A stretch of 64,000 nt of DNA, taken from NCBI RefSeq assembly GCF_029852145.1, contig NC_079969.1, positions 13,490,965 through 13,554,964 on the forward strand, given 5' to 3'. The number at the start of each line of letters is the position of its first letter. Positions within the stretch are counted from its first letter, which is position 1. The position numbers were made by a program, and so were the translations under genes. A model generated the notes under the pieces. It searched no databases, had not been told where the DNA came from, and saw only the letters and a program-made list of their open reading frames with translations. Source of the DNA: Microplitis mediator (lineage: Eukaryota > Arthropoda > Insecta > Hymenoptera > Braconidae). Positions 59,669 through 64,000 of the stretch are shown here, one piece after another.

Positions 59669-60358
59669 ATGTCTAAACGCACCAATCCTTGGACCATGAA
59701 GGATGCAAAAGTGCATCTGGAGAAGTACCGTCACCTTGCAAAGGAGGAAGCAGAGATTAAAGGTATTAAAGGTTCTTGCTATTGGAAGATCCCAGGGGCC
59801 GCTGGAGACAGAGTTGAGTACGCTTCTCAAAGAACTGCCCAAGCTGACAGCACTGCACGTTAATGACAACAACTTCTTCACTGGGTCATCACTAAAAGAA
59901 TCTGGAGGTAGCCTTTAACAGCTCAAACTAAAAGGCTGTTACCTGCTGAATCACGAACATCTGATCAAGTTCTTCACGGACAATCAAACGCTCAACACCC
60001 TGACTATTCGGGACTGCGACCGATCTCAGCAGCGATATCTGGAGAATATAGATATGCTTCCCTTTATCAACTCAATCGGGAGCACTAAGATCAAGGCGTT
60101 AAACTTCCGCTGGGGAAATTACCAGGATGATGGATGGTACCATGACTCAAATCTCATCACCAGAAACCCGGAGCTGAAAACCCTCGAGGTATCACTGGGT
60201 ACCAATAGAAATGATCTCGTAAGAAACCTTGTGTCGATGGCAACCAACTAGAAACACCTCACCGTATATGAAACTCGACTTGATCAGGTCTCAATACCAG
60301 TGCACGAAAATATACAGCTCTCAACTCTGAGCGTGGTGAAGCCCCACAAACGGCCCGG
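59669..60358 (+). pseudogene. Leucine-rich-repeat gene, decayed, left part
   Basis: ATG at 59669 opens MSKRTNPWTMKDAKVHLEKY. From about 59800 the coding signal moves to another frame with leucine-rich repeats (LPKLTALHVNDNNF, LKLKGCYLLNHEHLIKF, LNTLTIRDC, ELKTLEVSLG). In-frame stops lie at about 59917 (TAA) and 60249 (TAG). The frame continues after the LTR element, at 63768-64000. Codon use is GC-richer than in the neighbours. It begins only 56 bp after the last E3-type hairpin, in the position of env. It resembles F-box/LRR or NLR-type repeats; the exact family is not determinable. Confidence 0.75.
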
Positions 60359-63300
60359 TGTTACGAACCCGGCATCCTTCATCCCTTACGCATGTATATA
60401 TATGTGGGTACACATATATATATATGGATAAAAATAAATATACACTATTAGGATAATATATATATATATTAAAATCAGATAAATTTAAACCGAATGAGCA
60501 TTTAAATAATTGAAAAATAATTTATATACTTTAAATGGAATGAAATATATATTTTAAAATAAATAATGTTTAAATATATATTCCAAATTATTTTAAATAT
60601 ATATATATTACTGATCAATATACGATTTATACATTGAAACGTTAAATAATAAATATATATGTATACATATTCATATAAAGTTCGAAGTAATTAAAGTAAT
60701 AGCAAATAAATAAATATTCATAAGAATAATTAAGTACACCATCTTGTACGAAAGAGAGCATACGAGTAGATAGAAACATTACATATGAGTGGGCGCGAAT
60801 ACCGTGCTGTAACCTGAGTACCGGGCGGAGCAAAACAATAGAGTGAAGTCCAGATTTACTTAATGAAAACGCTCGCAGCAAGAGTAAACGACCAACTTAC
60901 TCCTGCTGCTATCCTAATACCAAAAATCAAGAAAAAATCGTTCAGAGGGCTGTAATACCCCCAAATTTAATAGTAAATTTATCGGAACATCAAATTCAAT
61001 AATAATTTCAGTTTTACAAATTTTGACCTATGTATTTTGGAAAATATCTATAATTTTATTATTTATTAATGCAATAAATTAAACTGCCGATGGCAGTACT
61101 TTTTATTTTATTTAAATAAATAAAAATTGCTGATATGGTATATCAGATTTATTTAAATAAATAAAGATTCAGAGAAAACCTGGATCATCGATAAAATTTT
61201 TGATGAATAAACAATAACTACCCTAGTAGCAATGGAATTGGGCAAGATTCTTTGGCAAGATACTTGAAGAAGCACTTTGTAAAGACTTGTACAATTCTCG
61301 ACCAAGACACTTGATCAAGAATCTTTATCCAGACTGGCTGCAGACTTGGGCCAGTCTGTGACCAGAATTTGACCAGATTCTTGACCCAGAGTTTTGACAT
61401 AGACTTGCGCGAGAAACGCAAAAGACGACGAGCGCGCACCTATTTCCCTCCTTTCCACTTGAATGTAAAAAGTATAGTATTGCAGTGGTTCTTATGTATA
61501 GTTGAGTCAACAGGTTTAAAAATGTTATTTTTTTTAATTACGCATTGAGTTTGTAGTAATGCCTGGAAAAATTGATTTTCAGAATTTTCTAGCACTTAAA
61601 AAATTTCGGAAGTTTTTGAATAGACTAAGATGAATAATTAAAATTATAAAAAATGGGAATAGAATTCCGAAAGTTGTGACAAATAGAAAATTGCTTCTTC
61701 TTTAATAATCGTTTTTTAATTTTACGCTTCCTCTATTAATTTTTGAGTTATTGCTAATAACCAGAGTCTCTCGTTTTTTCTATTTGATTTTGACTTATAA
61801 AATTGCTATTTTTATTTGTAAAAAAAAATGTCTTGTCAAATTTAATGACGAATTCAATAAGCTGTCGCTCGCATTTTAAAAAAAACTAGATTCATTTTCT
61901 ACAGAGAACTCATTTCCCGACTACAGTATTATAAATGAAACTAATGTAGAATGAGAACCTCTATATAGAATAGTCCCAAAGTTTAGCAATAGACAGCTCC
62001 AGATTTCTGGTGAAATTCTTTACAAATTCTGACTACAGTCTGGCTCAAGTCTTGACCAATAATCTTGGTCAAGAATCTGGACCAATTCTTGTACAATTCT
62101 TGATCGAAAATCTTTTTAAAGTATCTTGATCCAGGCTGGTACAAGGCTTTGACAAAATTGCTACTAAGGTATGGGAGAGTGTTTCTGCGTCTTTTCTCAT
62201 AGCCCCTACCATGGTAGACCATCTTAAATTACAAAGTAAAATAAAAGTTACTGCATCCGCTAAAGAGAGTCAGTCAGAAAAATTCATGAGTCCACGATGT
62301 AAATCGGTTACCGTCGGGTGTAATCCCGTTCTCGTCGGGTGTGACCCCGTTTTGATTTTTTTATTAGTTGAAGTTTTCAAGTATAGTACTCGGATGTGAT
62401 CCCGCTTTGCGTCCAATCAATTTTTGTCATTCATTCAACTTCAAGGATATTTCAATTTTATCATCCATTCAGTTTTAAGGATATTCAAATTTATTATTTT
62501 CGGGTGTGATCTCGCTTTGCGTCCAATCAAGGATTACATATATTTAATTTCAAGGATATTTCAAATTTTATCATTCATACAATTCTCAAGGACATTTCGA
62601 TTTTCGCCACTACAAGTTTCAATTCAAGAATATCAATAAATTTAAATTCATCCCCTGCGTTAAAATAAAAGGGTGCAGTGATTTTTATCTGTTTTTGAAG
62701 TGGAATTTATGGGCAATTAATATAACAAACTGAAAATTTATCCGTAAAAATCTAATAAATTTCTGTAAATTAAAACATAATTGTGAAATTTGCGTTTGAA
62801 CGTATGTTCTCTTTCATCCAAGTTTCCGACGGATAACAAAAGGAAATTTTTATCAAGTGATGAGTATTCCAAATAATATTTTTTTGTTACTGTGAGACAT
62901 TATTTAAATATTCTATTTGAATCACTTTATTTAATGAAAGTGATTTTCGAATAGTTTTCATTCAAGTTTAAACATAAAACATACTTAAATAATTTATTTT
63001 TATGACTTTATTTAATGAAAGTGATTTTCAAATAAATTTTATTACGAATTTTGTTAAATTTAAATAACTAGTTTTAATTTGTGAACTTTAACTACAATGG
63101 TGAATTTGACTTTAATTTGTGAATTATGAACCTATAATAATTCGAATATTGATTTCAATATTAATTTAATTTGTGTTTCAACAATAATTTGAATATTGAT
63201 TCAAATAAATTTTCAATTGTGAATTTATTAGTACTTTACGAAATATTGTGAATTCAAATAACAATTTCTAATGCGTGAATTATAAAACAATAAAAATTCA

Positions 63301-63767
63301 AATAATAATCTAAATAATAATTTAACCTGTGAAACACTAATGTTTTCAATGATAATCTAAATAAATAATTTTAATTTGGGAATTTAAAAATAACTCTATA
63401 TTATGAACCAATATCATACTATACAAGATTAATAGTGATACGAATTTAAAGAAACTGTCAAAATATTAAAACAAATACGAGTTTAAATAATAATTTTGAA
63501 TTGAAAATAACTGAAATATAAATTTAAATAGCAATTTCTTATGGATTTAAATAAGTTTAAATTTGTTAATTTTCATTTGGTGTTTAATAATTAAATCTGT
63601 GATTAAATAAACTTTAAAACCACGAAATAAAATCTATTATTATAAAATTTCACATCCATGTTTCCCCGTGAATCCCCCGAAACAAGTTATTCCAAGAAAT
63701 CTATAGATTTCTAAAAATCAAAATATAAACACAATAAATTACATAAAATTTTCACGGGGACATAACA
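60359..63767 (+). mobile_element. 3.4-kb LTR-type insertion in the LRR gene
   Basis: CCGG duplications lie at 60355-60358 and 63768-63771, with termini TGTTACGAACCC...GGGGACATAACA. There is no ORF, no clear primer site and no internal repeat of the ends, so a very long solo LTR is the best reading. The end resembles the E2/E3 LTR end GGACATAACA. A MITE is nested at 61221. Repeats with CGGGTGTRATCYCG lie at 62310-62530. Confidence 0.75.
61221..62169. mobile_element. 949-bp MITE with TA duplication
   Basis: TA flanks the ends CCCTAGTAGCAAT...TTGCTACTAAGG. Sub-terminal arms contain many TTGACCAGATTCTTG-type repeats, inverted between the two sides (61270-61400 and 62030-62150). Confidence 0.65.
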
Positions 63768-64000
63768 CCGGCAGCTTTTATAGAACGCTTCGCACCAAAA
63801 TAAACAAACTTGTGGTGACTGGTTCACATTTTTCATACTACACCATTATCGAGATCCTCGACGCAAACGAAAGTATCGAGATTATTGACCTGAGGGGAAT
63901 CCGGTACTTCACGCACCAACCAGCATTGTTAAACTTGCTAACGAGAGAAGGCGAGTTCCATCAACGAGTCGTCACCATCCTAACGCCATCAAGCGAGACC
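63768..64000 (+). pseudogene. Leucine-rich-repeat gene, right part, runs off the window
   Basis: After the CCGG duplication the LRR frame resumes without a break: residues ...TLRTKINKLVVTGSHF, then IIEILDANESIEIIDLRGIR. No stop is seen before the window edge. Confidence 0.75.

Overview
The window is eukaryotic, AT-rich repeat DNA. Spliced genes, TA/TG microsatellites, Ty3/Gypsy elements with an envelope gene, a LINE and many fold-back elements point to an arthropod, most likely an insect. A parasitoid wasp is only a guess. I see no operons, rRNA, tRNA or CRISPR.

Layout: (1) 1-9865, minus strand: element E1, a Ty3/Gypsy retrotransposon with intact gag, pol and a third ORF in the env position. 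Pol is entered through a well-formed -1 frameshift signal (AAAAAAC plus hairpin), and a 922-bp LTR lies at the right. (2) 11595-13451: a decayed relative, E5, with the same LTR family, split by a 400-bp palindromic MITE. (3) 13461-18800: fold-back elements, an inverted LTR pair around a (TA)n tract, and the first exon of a GC-rich spliced gene. (4) 16006-21420: three small intron-containing genes that I do not recognise. (5) 22382-34438, minus strand: E2, a broken errantivirus-like element (gag, two tandem protease domains, RT, RNase H, integrase, envelope). It carries two later LTR insertions, each proven by a 4-bp target duplication, and four covarying tandem hairpins in its LTR. (6) 34439-37479: a 92-bp satellite with 459-bp higher-order units. 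(7) 37480 to beyond 60358, plus strand: E3, a relative of E2 with matching LTR termini, primer site and double protease. It is interrupted by a 972-bp palindrome in its LTR, a LINE copy with a twin-priming inversion in its leader, and E4 in its pol linker. (8) 49025-57739: E4, nested in E3 with CCAT duplications, with its own -1 frameshift signal, a nearly intact Pol and a collapsed 3' LTR. (9) 59669-64000: a decayed leucine-rich-repeat gene directly after E3 integrase, split by a 3.4-kb LTR element with a CCGG duplication.

The nesting gives a relative chronology. E3 is older than its LINE, its palindrome and E4. E2 is older than the two LTRs inside it. The strongest findings are the two matching frameshift sites, the double protease, two families of short repeats whose stems covary, the LRR gene in the envelope slot, and three undescribed small spliced genes. 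Only E1 looks close to coding-competent.
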